The position numbers were made by a program, and so were the translations under genes. Of a stretch of DNA of 64,000 nucleotides, positions 10,405 through 23,100 are shown one piece after another. Every line of letters begins with the position of its first letter. Positions within the stretch are counted from its first letter, which is position 1. The notes under the pieces were generated by a model. The model had not been told where the DNA came from. It did no database searches and was given only the letters and a program-made list of their open reading frames with translations. The DNA comes from Spongilla lacustris (lineage: Eukaryota > Porifera > Demospongiae > Spongillida > Spongillidae), in NCBI GenBank assembly GCA_949361645.1, contig OX442432.1:4033990-4097989 (forward strand). The letters are read 5' to 3'.

Positions 10405-11200
10405 TTAAGGCGTAAAAGTATTACAATACTACATGAAGGTCATTGACTTCCTATTTTCATCACTTCATACAACACAATTTCACTGTGGGAAAATATGTTT
10501 TGGGGTCTGGCACTAGCTCCGTGGCAGTATTGCAACGTCCGATACCCCACCGGGTTCAAATCCTCCATATCTTTCGGCAGTAGTAATCTAATCGCTTCAA
10601 ATTCGGTTTCTAGGTAGAGAGGTCCCTTTAATAGCTATGGACTTGTTCTGTTCGTTAATTTTTATGCCATCCATTACGGAGATACAGTTGAACAAAGTAC
10701 GTGCACGTTTTCCCGCTTCGTTCGCGCCAATGTTAGAGGTGATGTCTTTGGGCCCAGTGATTGCAGAATGACCATCGCTAACAGCCACACAAAGATCTCC
10801 GTAAGATAAATTTCCAAACAGCCAAGGAGGTAACATTGTTGCGCCATGAAATCCAACTTTTAGAATTAGTGAATGGCGAAAGCATTACACGCTTAACGCT
10901 TATATACCTTGTTTCGACTATCATTGAGATATGATTTGAGTCCTGTTTGCAGAAGTCTAATAGTGTTGATTAGATTTGATTGCATAGCATCCCGTGATTA
11001 ATAGGGGGGGGGAATAGTGCAAGACCCCAAAACATAATTACCCATGGTGAAATGGTGTAGTATGAAGTGTTGAAAATTGGGAGTCGATAGCCTTTAACCT
11101 TTCGGAAGTGATTAAAAACGCAAGGGAATTTTATAACATTTTATATATATTTACGCGATAGGAAGATTTTGTGGCAACTGTCCCACATAAATATATATAT
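10405..11200. mobile_element. Large fold-back element family B, copy 2 (diverged)
   Basis: The left part (10405-10735) matches the left arm of the palindrome at 29389-30228: TATTGCAACGTCCGATACCC, CACCGGGTTCAAA and TGCCATCCATTACGGAGATA. The right part (about 10990-11200) matches its outer right arm: GTGCAAGACCCC, GAAATGGTGTAGTATGAAGT, ending GCAACTGTCCCA. The middle 250 bp is unrelated, so the palindrome is broken here. No coding potential. Confidence 0.75.
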
Positions 11201-11800
11201 CGGTATAAATCCAGAAAATTGCATGGCCGGGGTAGAAAGTCCTGTTTAGGACAAGAATGTCAGCTGGATGAGACTGGTCTTATAGTCAGCAAGACACTAT
11301 TGTGTGAGTCACTAAGTCCCATCCTGTGTGACACGTCAGAGCATTACGGCCGGCCTGCCACATCAAACTACTGCATAACATTGTAAAAGCTAAAAGGTAG
11401 AAAACCAAGCCGCCATTTGAACATAGCATGAATGCATGCATGTGCCTCTATTGTACTTGTGCTTGGAAAGGGTGAAATACACTGCGGTGAATCGAAGCAC
11501 TAGCTGTTACCAAATGCATGCATCAGTTTCCTTGAACTGATTATGATTATTTCAGAAAGGATCGACTGACCAAACTCCTGGTACGAAGCGGTTTTGGTTT
11601 GGAGTCAAAGAAAGAGAATCGTAGTGCTTTTTCAATATCGTACGTTGAATTACTTTTCCCCAGAGCTTTTATTGAAATGGTAGGGAAATGATGAGACTTA
11701 CGTCTTCCTCCCAAAATGTGCATGGACGGCTCATACATCCATGATGTGGACACACTTTATATTGGCTTTCCATCTTTGAGTAACAGGCCAGCATCTGCAT
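11201..11800. other. Intergenic, nothing certain
   Basis: No feature recognised. Sequence just upstream of the LINE fragment may belong to its 5' part, but I cannot align a protein to it. Confidence 0.3.
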
Positions 11801-11968
11801 AGTCAACAGCTTGAGAACCAACATTTTATCAAATGTGCCCCAATATCCAGTTGCAAACGAGCTAGCAGATCCATCTACATTGGATGAAGTTGCCAGGGCT
11901 TTAATGCATTTCAAGAAGATGAAAGCGCCGGGCAAAGATGGTATTATGGCAGAACTATTACAACAAGG

Positions 11969-11973
11969 CCCCC

Positions 11974-12004
<31 letters not shown>

Positions 12005-12014
12005 ACACACACAG
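11969..12014. repeat. C22 tract followed by (AC)n
   Basis: 22 cytosines (11969-11990) run into about 12 AC units, ending ACAG against the MITE at 12015. The tract lies where the left copy of the MITE target duplication should be. Confidence 0.95.
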
Positions 12015-12122
12015 TAGTCTCGTACCCAGACCCTGATTCCCACAGCTGCGGATGGATTACATCACGTAGCGGTGATGTAATCCATCAGCAGCTGTGGGAA
12101 TCAGGGTCTGAGTACGAGACTA
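12015..12122. mobile_element. MITE, TAGTCTCG family, copy 1 (108 bp)
   Basis: A near-perfect palindrome starting TAGTCTCGTACCCAGACCC and ending with its reverse complement. The right flank is GCCCCACAG; the left flank is CACACACAG (6/9 identical). If the element and the C/CA tract are left out and a single GCCCCACAG kept, the LINE reading frame runs straight through (QQGPTALEAL), which supports a 9-bp target duplication. Shares termini with 63686-63778. Confidence 0.9.
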
Positions 12123-13440
12123 GCCCCACAGCACTTGAGGCCTTACATATTCTCATAAGCTCGATCAATCTGGCAATGTGAACTTGTTCCACAGGACTGG
12201 GTAGAAGCTGTGATTGTTCCCCTTCCAAAGAAGGGCAATCTTGAGCTTTGCGATAACTGGAGAGGGATATCCTTACTCAGTGTCCCAGGGAAGGTGTTTG
12301 GTCGCATCATTGCACACCGTATGCAAGAAGCTAGCAGAGACTATGATTGATGAAACACAGTGTGGTTTTAGGAAGATGCATGGATGTAATGACATGGTTT
12401 TTGTTGCAAGACAATTACAGGAGAAGGCTAGAGAGCAGCAGTGCTCTCTAACCATTTGCTTCTTTGACACCACAATACAGTTAACAGGGACATACTTTGG
12501 CCCTTTGCTCCTAAAGTGTGGTTTACCACTAAAATTAGTGACACTCATCCGCAAACTACATGAAGGCATGAAAGCTGTTGTTAGAATCAATGACACATTC
12601 ACAGCCCCCTTTGATGTCCTTAACGGACTCAAACAGGGATGTGTACTGCCATGGCACCCTTCTTGTTCACCCTGTTCTTTGACAAAGTCACTCACACTGC
12701 ACTGTCTGGTTTTGAAGGTGATGTACAGGTCAACTATAAGATTCATGGGAAACTCTTCCGCGCAGAAGTGGGTGTAAACTTACTTTGACAATTAATGACC
12801 ATAACAGAACTGAGGTTTGCTGATGACCTTATGGCCACCTGCAACAGCCACTCATTGTTGCAAGACTTTATCAACCACTTTACTAAAGCAGCAGAGACCT
12901 GGGGTTTAGCAGTCAGTACCACCAAATCCAAAGCAATGATACAACAAAGTGGCTTACCGTTGTCTGCCTCATCACCAGTCTCACCACCAGCTTTCTTTAT
13001 CAATGACAATCAGATTGAGGTAGTTTCTCATTTCCAATACCTTGGTAGTGTTCTGTCCCATGATACCACATTGGACAAGGAGATCACGACACGCATATCA
13101 CAAGCTGCTGGTGTCTCCAGTATGGAACAGCCCTAACCTGTCACAACGCACAAAGCTAGCTGTCTACGAAGCTGCAGTTCTACCAGCACTACCGTATCGA
13201 GCAGAGACCTGGACCACAACTACTCACCTTGAATGTTTCCATATGGACTCAATCCATCAGGCCATGGGGGTTTCTAAACTGGCTCACATCCCAAACATCA
13301 TTCTACGTGGCAAAGCAAAAATACCACATACTGCTACCCTCATCAAACTTCTTGAGCAAATAAAGTTCCAATAGGACTAGTACTGACTGCTACAAGCCAA
13401 ATAATAACCCCTTTTGGTGTAACACCCATGCAGGATTTGC

Positions 13441-13547
13441 AATGACCTCCTTATGGCACCTCTGATGTACCATGACCTCCTTATGGCACCTCTGATGTAC
13501 CATGACCTCCTTATGGCACTTCTGGTGTACCATGACCTCCTTATGGC
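13441..13547. repeat. 30-bp tandem repeat, about 3.5 copies
   Basis: The unit is ATGACCTCCTTATGGCACCT followed by CTGATGTACC. The third copy has two substitutions. It lies between the LINE relic and the ATGT array and may be part of the LINE 3' end. Confidence 0.85.
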
Positions 13548-13585
13548 GTACATACATACATACATGCATGCATGCATACGCACTG

Positions 13586-13998
13586 AATGTATGTATGTAT
13601 GTATGTATGTATGTATGTATGTATGTATGTATGTATGTATGTATGTATGTATGTATGTATGTATGTATGTATGTATGTATGTATGTATGTATGTATGTAT
13701 GTATGTATGTATGTATGTATGTATGTATGTATGTATGTATGTATGTATGTATGTATGTATGTATGTTATGTATGTAATGTTATGTATGCATGTATGTATG
13801 TATGTATGTATGTATGTTATGTATGCATGCATGCATACATAATGTATGCATGCATGCATGCATGTATGTATGTATGTATGTATGTATGTATGTATGTATG
13901 TATGCATGTATGTATGTATGTATGTATGTATGTATGTATGTATGTATGTATGTATGTATGTATGTATGTATGTATGTATGTATGTATGTATGTATGTA
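13586..13998. repeat. (ATGT)n microsatellite, about 410 bp
   Basis: ATGT units with interruptions (ATGC, a 5-bp phase slip near 13770) and a short inversion to CATA around 13825-13845. All long open frames here are repeat artefacts. Confidence 0.95.
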
Positions 13999-14435
13999 CG
14001 TATGCCTACACATGTATATGTCATATGACAAGCATGCATTCTCTCCAAAGGAACAAACACTTATGAATACTGTTTCATTTCAGGCTGTCCTCATATAATG
14101 CACAGGCAAACTGCATGGGGTTCCAAGCATTCTCAGATAGGTACAACAGCTACACCATATGGCACAATGTTGTAGGGCTCCTGAAGTACCAAATTGACCA
14201 ACATGCAAGCAAGTACATGTACATGTACACCAAACAAACGTGAAAGTGTCATAAGAGATCCACTCACCTTTTGGGAATTATAGCTGTCACGAGTACACAT
14301 GTATGACCACATCATTATTAATGTTTGAGGTGCATTTATAAGAACAGAGTAATAACGTTGCATGCAAAGGTTAGGTCAGATGATGTTCTAGTACACAGAT
14401 AATGCATCCAGCATAATGTCAAGTCATTGTGACAG
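13999..14435. other. Probable 3' flank/UTR of PAN2
   Basis: Non-coding sequence downstream of the PAN2 stop on the minus strand. I see no clear AATAAA on that strand close to the stop. Confidence 0.35.
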
Positions 14436-17108
14436 TTATTTATCTGGAATAACCCAACTGCAGTTTCGGCCAGCCTCATACAATCTGCAAAGTGATTCAC
14501 TAAGTTTGTTTTTGGCTTTGAGCTCTTCATATCTGCGGTAAAGTTGTAGAGCTGTGCGCGAGTCTTCAGAACTATCATGAGTATCTTCCTGAATTCGAAT
14601 TCCTGAAAATGTGTACATGTAAGCAATTTACAGTGGATGGGGTCTTGGGTCATGATGCATAACACCTGATCAAGCGCCTATGTGACCAAATTGCAATGAA
14701 GTGGGAGAAGTCACATTCAGAAGTAATGGTATGAGTCCATGCCAGAATAGCTTTTGCTTGGAAGTCATTTACATGTAGACATTGCTTTAATTAATCAAAT
14801 GAAATGATTTGTAGGCACTGAATGAGTAAAAACAAGGACTTATGACAACTACGCAATGATGAATTTATACAATATTACAAACCAACTTACATGTACATGT
14901 ATATGGTATATGTACACTGTACCTATTCGTGTAGCTTAAAGTACAGTTGGGGCTAGAATAAAAGCAATGTTAGGTTTATTGGAAATGTGTTTCGTGTTTG
15001 TTTGCATTTTGTTTGTTCGCGTTCAATATAAAACAGCATCTACATGTAGTAGTGTGTCAACTTTTAATTTATCTGATTGGCCTCCATCCAACCGAGATTG
15101 AAACGTTTGTTAATTTTATCGATATAAACCTAGTCCAAATTATTCCCTTTTGTTGTCGAATTGGTTTACAATCTGACTAAAAGAAGCAGTGGATTCTACA
15201 CTACTTTTCGAAAGGCTACAAAGCTCCAACGATTTCTACGCTGCTCCTGAAAGGACTGTTGTCAACACATAAATTTGTGCACTTCATCATCGCACGATAC
15301 AAGATCTTAAATACTGTTTCACACAAAACTGGTTGTAACTCCCACAGTAGCTCTTCAAATCTCCTATATGAATTCATTTCCTGGCTAACCATTGGATAGT
15401 GAAAGAGTTAATGAATTCACTTAGTAACGATCATCATCGCACTGCATCTTGTAAGAATAACCCATTCACTTCACCATTTGCATGCATTTCGTTCATACAT
15501 GTATAAACGAAAACTTTTATTCTGGTTTCTACTGTACATGTGTAGGTCTGTAATATTGCACAAATTCATCACTGCATAATTGCCAGTGTAATGTGATACA
15601 TGTACCTAGTTATCAGTAAACTACACCCAATTTAAAAATTTTCAACTTGTACACATTGGTAAGAGTTACTAGCAAACAAGGTACAATGTACAACACAAAA
15701 ATTTAGAAACATCTGTAATGATGCACAGAGAGGTGTACAGCATTTACATGTACATGTACATGAAAATCACAACTACATGTACATGTATACCATACTACAA
15801 GCCAGTAATCCTTAGTGATGTCCAATGCAAAGAGGTATAGATACAGAGGTTAGGTTTAGGTCAGTTTAATGTACACGTACTTCACTAACCAGCCAGCTAC
15901 ATGTACATGTACGATAATAACCTTACCAAGAAAAAACCAAGCAAGGAACCTTAGTGAGATCAACCGTTGCTGTGGGAGGTGAAATAATTCTACTGTGTCA
16001 ATCACATTCTCTGGTGGAACCTGCAAATGCACAAGATAACAAAAAAAACAAGTCACGAGCCAATGAACTAGTGTTTTGACAAGTAAATTTCCCAGATACG
16101 TGCTCTACTTCTAAACGAGAAGTTTTACTGTTACACTCACAAACAAGCATGTATTATGCAACAAACACAAATTGAAAAAACACACTGATGTGGTTATACA
16201 ATGTACATGTAGTAGCTTAAATGTATCACATGCGCAGTCCTATGTATATTATCCTGTAGCCTGCCATCATAATATTATTCTTAATGTTATAAACATGGCA
16301 AGTGCAAATACATGCACAGACGTACCAGTATATTTATGACACGGAAGTCCTTCTTCAGTCCATGCCCAACAAACTTCACACCAATGTCAAGCAGATAAAG
16401 AAGCTTCAGGTACGTGGTTTTGAGGGTCGTGAGGTGCTTGGAGCTCACAGCCACATCCAAATCCTCAGGTTTTATTCCAGAAAATTCAGTTAAATAGTCC
16501 ACTACCTGAAATCACAATAATAAAGAAAACAGTGATGTACATGTACACATACAGTATAAGCACCATATTTTTCACAATCAACACTAACAATAACAATACA
16601 AAAAAGGACACTTCACACGAACACTATACATGTTGTATATGCAAATTTATTTCATTCTACAAGTACACCTACATGTATGGCATTACTGCACATGCAATAA
16701 ATTGAATATTTACATGTACCTGCTCTGATGATTGTATGTAGTCATCAATGAATGGTGTACCTTCAAGAGATCCCTTCCTACGATGTATGTACATGTACAT
16801 GTACATGCATGCACAGTGATGTTAAATAAACACTAGTGATATACGTGCAGACATGTTGCCAACATACCCTCGCACAACAGTAATCCTGGCAACACTCATT
16901 TGACTTGGTTTAAGTGTTGTGTGTGTTCCATCACATTTCACTTCTGCCTCTTCCTAAAGAGACAATATATTCAATAAAAGAACATTCATACATGCACATG
17001 CACAAACTGCATGATTGATTTTATTAACATTAAGTAATTTTGCATGTACATGTAGGCAAACACACGCACGCACGCATGCACACCACACACATACACACAC
17101 ACCACACG

Positions 17109-17144
<36 letters not shown>

Positions 17145-20100
17145 GACAGACAGACACGTGTCTTAATACATGTACATATCCCAGTAGCCCATGTGCGAGG
17201 ATACATGTCATGTTTAAAAAAAAAATCTACATGTACAATGTATATGTACATGTACATGTGTTGACACTATACCTGATTGACAGTCACAAACTCTGCATCA
17301 ATCCCAACTAGATCGCCTTTCTCAAGCTGCTCTGAAACACCAAGTGGTGTAAAAGTGGTTGGAGACTGAATCGGTTGTGGGCCTTGTGTCTCTGCTAGCA
17401 GAACTGTTCCATCAAACTTTGCTGCGACTGTATTAAGGGCAGAATGTACATATACACCACAATACACAAAACACCCACTATGCACACATGCAGATACATA
17501 CACATGTACATACAGTTTACTACCCAACATTTCAACATTAAAACTACACCGTAATCCCCTGGTTTGCTTGTTGTACAGTGCTTTCTTTGAATTACAAACA
17601 TGGTGTACAATGTAGTGACACTGGTACACATGTATGATGAACATGCATATACATGAATGAGAAATGTACATGTACACATGTACAGCTTGCCCAGTTGTAC
17701 AAGCAACATGAAACCCTTACATTGCAAAATGGCTGGGAAACAAAACATAATAGCAAGCTGTAAAGAAACCATAATTCTTTTGTGGTTTTTGCAATAAGTT
17801 AAACCACCAAAGTTTAAATTGGCTTATTTGTAGTATTGAACCCAAGCCAAGTGCATACAGGTTACAATGTCTATTGCATATGAATGCAATACACTGAAAG
17901 TTCCAGTTATCTCACATGCAGACATTAACACACTGCAACCTTAAGAGATAAGGACATACTCGTTGTATTGAAATGCTCCTCACAGCCCCTTTGAACGAAA
18001 ATAAGTATGCATGGTGTGAGCCACTCCAACGGAAGAACAGCTGCTGACGACTGCAGAGAAATAGGTGATATTTGATTATAAGTCAACAGGCCCACTGGGA
18101 AAAACACAAGGCTGATATTTGCATACAAACTGGTATGTGTGCAGGCTCTATACATGCAGCCTTGACCATGTGTAATGAAATCTCACAATCTGATTGGTCA
18201 ATTGCAGGTATCTTTATTTATATAGAAACATAGTCCCAAGAGCCAGTTAGACACAGAAACCATCATGATCCTCGTGATGTACATGTAGAATCCCTTGGGG
18301 GCCCTTAGTAGTACCCTCGATTTTCAGTGTTCAACTACTGTATTAAGTATAAGGGTGCTCCACTCCACGTTAGCCCCAAATATTAAAAATGTTTTAGAAC
18401 TACTGTAGAGTACCGCAATTTATCCCCCCCCCCCCCCCCCCCCCACCAAAATACATGGCTCATGTTTAGACATAAACATGATTGCAGCTGCGTGCTATTC
18501 TTTAAAATCCTGTTGGAGTACCAGTTCTTTCCTGAAATGTTGAACAGGTACGTGGAAGCATTAATGATTACAAAGATACGCTCTAAGATATACATGAGCT
18601 ATCCTTTTTAGTGGGGGTGGGGGCGGAGGAAGGGAGGAAAAATTATGCTACTTTTCAGTACAATAATTCTGGATTGCATAACATTTGAACAAACTGAATT
18701 CCATCCTAATTCAGGGACACATGCCACTCTCTTCCTACATGTACATGAGAATTAGAAGCCTCATTAAGTTCGAGGCTCTCTAGTACATGTACTTGAACAT
18801 ATAAAGATTTGGATCTAACCAACCGGGCTACATGTCTCCAACTGAAATATACATGTGCATGTGCATACATGTACAATATGTATGTCCCATTAAATACAAT
18901 ACTTGTACAAAGCAACCATACATTAACCATACTGTAGTTCAGTCATGCCCATGCAACATATGGCACAGTACAGTGTACATGTACATTAATTAACTGCATT
19001 TTACCTCTTCTATTGGAGATATAACAAAATCATTAAACAAGTACCATTGCGTCTTTGGCTCTTGCTGCAGGGAAGAGAAGGAAAATACTATTGTACATAC
19101 AGTATACAGTAAATGAACATGCAGAAGTGCTGCCATTGAAAGCAAGCTCAATACTGGGCCCGCTGGTTGATTAATGAAACAATGGCACACTGTATAGTGT
19201 TGCAAGAACATATACATGTACATGTAGGCAGCTCAAAATGTGGTAAAAGCCATGTGGTATTCAACCCAAACAGAAGCACTTCATCCTTACGCCTTTGCGC
19301 ATATGGGTAGCAGGTCCAATCCTGATTCGAGCAATGAGGTTTCCAGAACCTTCCATCCACTGCTCCTTCACATAGCCTACTACCGTTTCCAGATCATATA
19401 TAGCAGACTGTGAAATCAAAGATAAATAGGTTAATACAGGTACAGGTATCACCACTAATGTGACATTGTGTGCATGTACAAGTACATGCACATTGTGCAG
19501 CTGTGCAGGTGCATACGTGTATTTACAACTTTCATGACTGCAGGTCAGGGATTGAAATATTTTTACAACAGCACCTGCACATGGTGCACATGACATAACT
19601 GTTCCACCTGTACTATGGCCTGTCCTACATGTGTACCTGCACACACGTGGATGTTAAATTGAAAAAGAAAAATTAATATGCATGTAGCAAAGATTACAAG
19701 ATGGCGGAAGAATACAACACCAGTGCGCTGTTAGTGCTGCATACGCTCTGGTTGGAGTATGCCCCTCATTGTCTCAAATTGTTCCAATTAACTAAAAAAC
19801 AACTTTGCTAGAAGCTTTTTCACTTTTTAGACAGATATAATTTCACCACTTGTTATACACATGATTTCTATCTTCTGACTCGCTTGGGCAATTTTTATAC
19901 ACTCCTGGTTGAGCGATCTCCTAAGCCAATTAAAAATAAAGTTAAATGTTTTAGTGCTAGATTATTCAAGTTAAAATGTCACTGGATGCGAGGACCAGAG
20001 GTCGCAACGGAATGCTTACATGTACAGTACCGCCCAGGAGTAAGAACACAGTAAACTGAACACACATGCGCATCGAGTTATCGTCACATGCAAGTTGTGT

Positions 20101-23100
20101 GCAACTCGCATCGGTCGTGAGCATATAAAAGTTGCCACACATGTATGTGCAAACGGGACAGCACTCGTGAGTAACTTTCACGTGAACGAGACAGCACTCG
20201 TGTGGGTACTCACTTATGCTTTGTTGCATGCATGCATATCGGTACTTTTTAACCAAGCCACATCCATCGATCTTTCCTGCTCAGAAAGCAGGATCTCCAA
20301 TTGAATGTTGATATCCTACCCGTCATTCACTTTCAATGTACAGTTATGTACATGTATGCTTATCTCATTATCATGTGTCCATTTGTAATGAATTATGTAT
20401 TCCTCTGTCTTTGCAATGACATAATTGCATTAAATAAATAAATAAATAAAAGCCACATCCACGTAACTAATTACTTACGCGTGTATATATTGTTTATGCT
20501 GCACATGTATCAACATGTAAAACTTTCTAGAATTTTCACCTGCACCAGGTGCAGGTATAAGTATCAGGCTACCTGCGTACCGAAAAAAAGCACCTGCGTG
20601 GTGCAGGTGCGGTACCTGGTAACCCTGACTACAGGTGTATGTAGATGAATACAGATACATGTACATGTATGTGTGCCATTTGCATTCAACGCTAATTTGT
20701 GAGGCCATTAGGAAAAACTTATTGTCACACTACATGTAAAAGCATTCAACAATTCTGTATGATCTGAACAGCACTACAAGTGCAGGTGCAGAAAGGAAGT
20801 TGATGGTAATCAATTCATGTAAAAGTGAATGAAGTAAATTGATGTAATTAAGAGCTGAAAGTAATGGTGTATTCACAGTACAATAAGCCCTTATTTAAAA
20901 CATACCTTCTTCGTTACCATTTTTACACCAATTGTTACAACCATGTTTCCTTACACCATATCATTCCATCAGTTACATGTACGTCAATCCATCAGTGAAA
21001 TTGGCTATAATATACGTAGCAGTTACTATGATACGTACATGTACATGTACATGTATACATACAATAGAGACAGCATATAAGCTCGCCTCCCCCCCCCGAG
21101 CTCATGTTTAAACAAGCGTATCTTCATGGTCATTAATGCTTCCGCATACCTGTTCAACATTTCGGCACGCAGCTGCTGATTTATCATGATTAAGTTGATA
21201 CGCTCATTTAAACACAAGTCCTTTTTTTTTTTTCAGTAGGGGTGGCAGGGTACTGCACATGTACCTGTACATGTACATGTATGTGTATGCAGTCGCCAAT
21301 TAATATACTTCACATTTTCCAATGGAAAAAATCTCAGCCCTACAATTTCAACTACATGTACACTAAAAGTCTGCAGCCTTCAATCAATCCTTGTTTAATG
21401 TGGGTGTGGTTTGGTAACACAGCCACAAAAACAAATACATGTAATGATGCATTAATATAGCAGATGCACAATAACATACACGTTTGAACAATGAGTTGTG
21501 CTCCTCATCACGTGATCTACATGTACCCAGGATTACGAGAAGTTTCAGTGCAGGGGCCCAAGACAAGCTCAGAACAGCAAATACATGTAAGTAGGGTGGC
21601 TCCTAAACTCTACAGTGTGACAAGAAGATATACATGTACATGTACATGTATACACATGTACATGTATACACATGTACATGTATACACATGTACATGTAAC
21701 CAAGATAAGAATTTTGGCACAACCTAATGGTGTATGGATCTCCCTGTCCATTGTTTACCACTACGAGATACAAAGATGCTTCAGAAAGCAAGTTCAGTAT
21801 AACGTTGAACCATGACAACCATTTTTCAGTGGTCATGTACATGACAGCACACCTACATGTAAATGTAAATACATGTAGGAACAAATACCATGTTTCCTGA
21901 TATTTAATCACAAAACTTTAGAATCAAGTACAATCATTACAAATCATTGTAAATTGTGCTGAAAGATTCAAGCAACAAGCAGAGGGGAGGATAGGGCAAT
22001 AAACGATTTAATTGACAGGCAGAATTATAACATGTTCAATGTACAATATATACCATATAGTGTACAAAATGTACAAGATGGGATTGACATCACCAGATCT
22101 ACATGTAGCATTGCATTGAGCAACACAGTGTTGTAACTGTACATGTAGCTATAAACTGTGCACAGGATATTATGTGCAAACAGATGATACAAGCTTAGCT
22201 ACGGATGAGCTCAAGCTAGTTTGAAATCTGAACCCTTAAATAACAGGTTCAATACATGTAAAAAGCACCTTTGGGTGCACACAAGTACATGCACGCATGT
22301 ACATGCACATGTACATGTATGTCCTGTGCATTTCCTCTACACAAACCTTTTGAGATGAAGTTGCTGACTGCCCTTGTGAACTTGCACCTGCATTGCGATG
22401 ATGCTCCACTATGTTAAGTGTTCTATCTTCAGATACGGTTACTTCCATTGACAGTGGCACCCAAGCACCATTGTCCTGTCCAGCTTGCTGGAACTTCCAA
22501 AACTCACGATCTTGTTCAGTTTCCAATTGGCAGTTGAGCGACAGCACATACGGAAGTGTGCAGAGAGCTTTCTGCTGGGTCTGAAAACAATTTGCGCACA
22601 ATGCGATGAAAATAAGGTTACACAATCCACACACACACTGGTACACATACATGAGATTTAGGTGGGCAAATTAAAATCCTACACATAAAAGTCCATGTAC
22701 TTGTACAAGTGCAATTGTAAACACAGACATGTGCATGTACATGTACATGTACACGAGTAATCAATCAGCAGGCACATGAACAATTAACCCACATGTACAT
22801 GTGTGGGTGGATCCAAGAGTACTTACATATTAAAATACATGTACACATATGAGTGTACACCCACATACATATGTGTACATGCATATACTTTGAAACGCCA
22901 AAAAGGTACATGTAATTCTGCAACTAATAAGGCACAAGAAAAATAAACCTAATTACAGCTCTTGATTCACAAATATTTTAAAAAATACAGACCTGTATTC
23001 TAATACAAAAATCACCATCCCAAAATCCATGCACATGTACATGTACACCCTGTATGTGTATGGAACAGAAGTTCCTCATATTTGTACAGTACTTACAGTT

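Larger units (their letters stand above)
11811..13374 (+). pseudogene. Non-LTR (LINE) reverse-transcriptase relic
   Basis: Fragments of one LINE reverse transcriptase in shifting frames. KAPGKDGI (about 11925) is the N-terminal finger motif. Near 12187 the frame reads LVPQDWVEAVIVPLPKKGN, then DNWRGISLL. At about 12350-12640 come ETQCGFRK, LHEGMKAVVRIN and NGLKQGCVL. At 12810-12840 the catalytic motif C appears as FADDL, followed by a thumb-like region to a stop at 13372-13374. Motif A, which should carry the first catalytic Asp in a KAFD-like context, is eroded. It is broken by frameshifts, by a C22(AC)n tract and MITE at 11969-12122, and by stops near 12352 and 12777. No endonuclease domain is visible, so it is probably 5'-truncated. 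Confidence 0.9.

Noticed and set aside
10515..10535. U4 snRNA fragment
   Set aside because: GTGGCAGTATTGCAACG resembles the start of U4, but nothing downstream fits U4.
10510..10565. tRNA gene or tRNA-derived SINE
   Set aside because: A- and B-box-like words are present, but the sequence does not fold as a cloverleaf and belongs to the fold-back element. Kept only as a hint in a finding.
12273..12746. 157-residue minus-strand ORF
   Set aside because: Antisense shadow of the LINE reverse transcriptase.
13377..14098. Cys-Met-Tyr-Val / His-Thr-Tyr-Ile repeat proteins
   Set aside because: Products of the ATGT microsatellite.
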